Below, piece after piece: positions 62,406 to 64,000 of a stretch of DNA of 64,000 nt (position 1 is the first letter of the stretch; every line of letters begins with the position of its first letter). The translations under genes and the position numbers were made by a program. Source of the DNA: Rhodovastum atsumiense (lineage in GTDB: Bacteria; Pseudomonadota; Alphaproteobacteria; Acetobacterales; Acetobacteraceae); contig NZ_OW485601.1 of assembly GCF_937425535.1 (NCBI RefSeq), positions 4,757,501 through 4,821,500 on the forward strand, written 5' to 3'. Under the pieces are notes generated by a model. The model saw only the letters and a list, made by a program, of their open reading frames with translations, was not told the DNA's origin and did not search any database.

Positions 62406-63018
62406 CCGGATTTTGATTCACATTTCAGCGTCCAGCGCACCCCTCCCGCCAACCCCGTGAGCAATCACGACAAAATGGCATTGTCGGTGCAAGTTGCACC
62501 GTAATTGATGATCCGTAATGTTGATAGATTTGACGAACAAGGCGACTGAATTCGCTCAAGCTCACCCTTATTTCAGAAAGTGAAGACTCTAAAATTCGAT
62601 GATATAATTACAGTTTCTGGCAAATTTATAGTTGATTAACGGAAATGTCTCTTAATAAGAACTGCGTCAATTGGTACGCGGGGCATTGAGAGAAGTTTTC
62701 TATTTACATTAAAAAATGTAGAATTGTACCAAATGCGGCAATATTATATGGCATGGGTCGATTAAGAAGATGTTACGGATCCATTTTTTCTAAATTGCAT
62801 GAGTTGAGCGAAGGGGCAATCTACCAGATTGCCTTCCCCACTCGGCCTTCACCTACCCAATTGGTCGGATGGTCAGCCACAAAATATTATCGTATCAAAA
62901 AATATTATCGTACCAAAAAAATATTATTGTGATAAAAAATATTACTGTATCAAAAAAATAATTTTGCATTTGTTGGGCGTGGCTGCTATCAGTTAATATC
63001 TATAACGAAAGGTTTTGG
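62406..63018. other. AT-rich non-coding region before rml remnants
   Basis: 613 bp, strongly AT-rich, with no gene. It contains a degenerate tandem repeat at 62881-62965. It may be the old promoter region of the rhamnose operon or imported DNA. Confidence 0.6.
62881..62965. repeat. Degenerate tandem repeat, unit about 17-19 bp
   Basis: Four to five imperfect copies of AAAATATTATCGTATCA-like units (variants with TACCA and TGATA) lie in direct orientation, 50 bp upstream of the rmlB remnant. Confidence 0.75.
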
Positions 63019-63446
63019 ATGCGGATCTTACTCACTGGTGGATGTGGATTCATCGGGTCGGCCATTATACGGCAATTGATCCGGTCGACCGGGCACAGCG
63101 TGGTCAATGTTGACAAGCTGACATACGCTGCTTCCGAGGATGCCTTGGAAGACGCATCGCGGCATGATTGTCACACGCTGGTTCAGGCCGACATCGCCGA
63201 CCATGCCGCCATGCGAGAGGTGTTCGCGACCCACGCCCCCGACGCGGTCATGCATCTCACCGCCGAGACGCATGTGGACCGTTCGATCGACGGGCTGGGT
63301 CCCTTCGTCCAGACGAACGTGGTCGGCACATACACGCTGCTCGACGTCGCCCGTGCGTATTGGTCGTCGCTGCCTGTTGCCCGCCGGGATTCGTTCCTAT
63401 TTCATCACATCGTCGACCGACGAGGTGTTCGGGGCGCTGTCACCGA
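63019..63446 (+). pseudogene. rmlB: dTDP-glucose 4,6-dehydratase, 5' fragment with frameshift
   Basis: The first about 130 residues match RmlB (LLTGGCGFIGSAIIRQLI, NVDKLTYAAS, then THVDRSIDG and FVQTNVVGTYTLLD). At FLFHHI the frame breaks: an extra G near 63410 moves the family motif SSTDEVFGAL into the next frame. The sequence then joins an rmlA end; the rest of rmlB, including the Tyr-x3-Lys active site, is missing. The gene cannot make a functional enzyme. Confidence 0.85.
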
Positions 63447-63713
63447 CTGGAAGAAAGCAGCCTGCAGGCCGAGAAGCTGGGGCGCGGCTGCGCCTGGCTC
63501 GATGCCGGCACGCCGGATTCGCTGCTGCAGGCCGCCACCTTCGTGCAGACCGTCCAGTCCCGCCAGGGCATGCTGGTCGGCTGCCCGGAGGAAGTGGCCT
63601 ATCGCATGGGCTGGATCGACGCCGACCGGCTGCGCCAGCACGCCCGCGCCCTCGGCAAGACCGAGCTCGGCCGGGTGCTGACCGAACTCGCCGATGCCGG
63701 TCTGGAGGCCTGA
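63447..63713 (+). pseudogene. rmlA: Glucose-1-phosphate thymidylyltransferase, 3' fragment
   Basis: In a third frame, LQAEKLGRGCAWLDAGTPDS, then QSRQGMLVGCPEEVAYRMGW and IDADRLRQHARAL match the C-terminal part of RmlA, ending at 63713. The nucleotide-binding N-terminal two thirds is absent. The junction with the rmlB fragment lies at about 63445-63462 and is best explained by one deletion. Confidence 0.82.
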
Positions 63714-63720
63714 GACAGCC

Positions 63721-64000
63721 ATGAAAGTCGAACGGCTCGCCATCCCCGACGTGCTGCTGCTTACGCCGCCGCGCTACGGCGATGCGCGGGGATTCTTCTC
63801 CGAGACCTTCAATGCCCGGCGCTGCGCCGAGGCCGGCATCGACCAACCCTTCGTGCAGGACAACCACAGCCTCTCCGCCCGGCGCGGCGTGCTGCGCGGC
63901 CTGCATTGCCAGGTCGCGCCGAACGTGCAGGGCAAGCTGGTGCGGGTGGTCAAGGGCGCGATCTGGGACGTCGCCGTCGACATCCGCCACGGCTCGCCCA
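63721..64000 (+). CDS. rmlC: dTDP-4-dehydrorhamnose 3,5-epimerase (cut by window end)
   Basis: The first 93 residues of RmlC: DVLLLTPPRYGDARGFFSET, then FVQDNHSLSARRGVLRGLHC (with the catalytic His of the GLH-Q motif), then QGKLVRVVKGAIWDVAVDIR. It is intact as far as seen and follows the rmlA remnant by 7 bp, as in normal rml operons. It continues beyond the window. Confidence 0.92.
   Translation, partial: MKVERLAIPDVLLLTPPRYGDARGFFSETFNARRCAEAGIDQPFVQDNHSLSARRGVLRGLHCQVAPNVQGKLVRVVKGAIWDVAVDIRHGSP

Noticed and set aside
62881-62965. CRISPR array
   Set aside because: Units are contiguous and degenerate with no unique spacers, and no cas genes are present.

Overview
This is a GC-rich chromosomal window from an alphaproteobacterium, probably Acetobacteraceae or another Rhodospirillales. 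That placement is inferred from gene content: a Gluconobacter-type xylitol dehydrogenase lacking the structural zinc site, an ECF sigma/NrsF pair driving a bufferin operon, FG-GAP/LamG secreted proteins and multi-hairpin intergenic repeats. I saw no rRNA, tRNA or CRISPR array. All functions below are read from sequence motifs, and no search was run.

Left part (1-14.6 kb): an MFS transporter faces an alcohol/aldehyde dehydrogenase pair. Divergent from that pair is a compact pentitol operon (xylitol dehydrogenase, AraC regulator, xylulokinase, ribose-type ABC importer) closed by a 16-bp-stem terminator. Small membrane proteins, the CbpA/CbpM chaperone pair and a TetR repressor follow. Centre-left (14.8-20 kb): an ECF sigma factor with an NrsF anti-sigma factor, then bufA-bufB-bufC-doxX (a copper-buffering RiPP system). 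Both transcription units are preceded by the same promoter, GTAAC(C/T)-N16-CGAA. A membrane-anchored HtrA protease faces them.

Middle (20-39 kb): a TnpB-only IS200/IS605 element carries a divergent ribbon-helix-helix gene, with two identical palindromic operators overlapping the tnpB -10 region. Then come a YqhD-type dehydrogenase, an HdeD/cysteine-hydrolase-like fusion, an MFS exporter, a carotenoid oxygenase, a Fur-boxed HemS-like gene, an FkbM methyltransferase, a GT9-like glycosyltransferase, and a 2,083-residue secreted LamG/metallophosphoesterase/RTX/FG-GAP protein.

Centre-right (39-51.6 kb): nine tightly packed genes combine an oxidoreductase, a thioesterase, a complete peptide-type ABC importer, an acyl-CoA ligase and an SDR. 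They suggest uptake and CoA-activation of an unidentified carboxylic compound. An FUSC-type exporter and a small phosphatase follow.

Right part (51.7-64 kb): this is a plastic glycan region. It holds an IS607 element (serine recombinase plus a TnpB-like protein without the canonical zinc finger and third Asp), a two-glycosyltransferase fusion protein with a 12-G tract, an AT-rich transferred glycosyltransferase gene, an IS3-like element whose DDE transposase has lost its first Asp, an IS66 remnant cut by that IS, and a broken rhamnose locus. In that locus the 5' part of rmlB (with a frameshift) is joined to the 3' end of rmlA, followed by an apparently intact but window-truncated rmlC.
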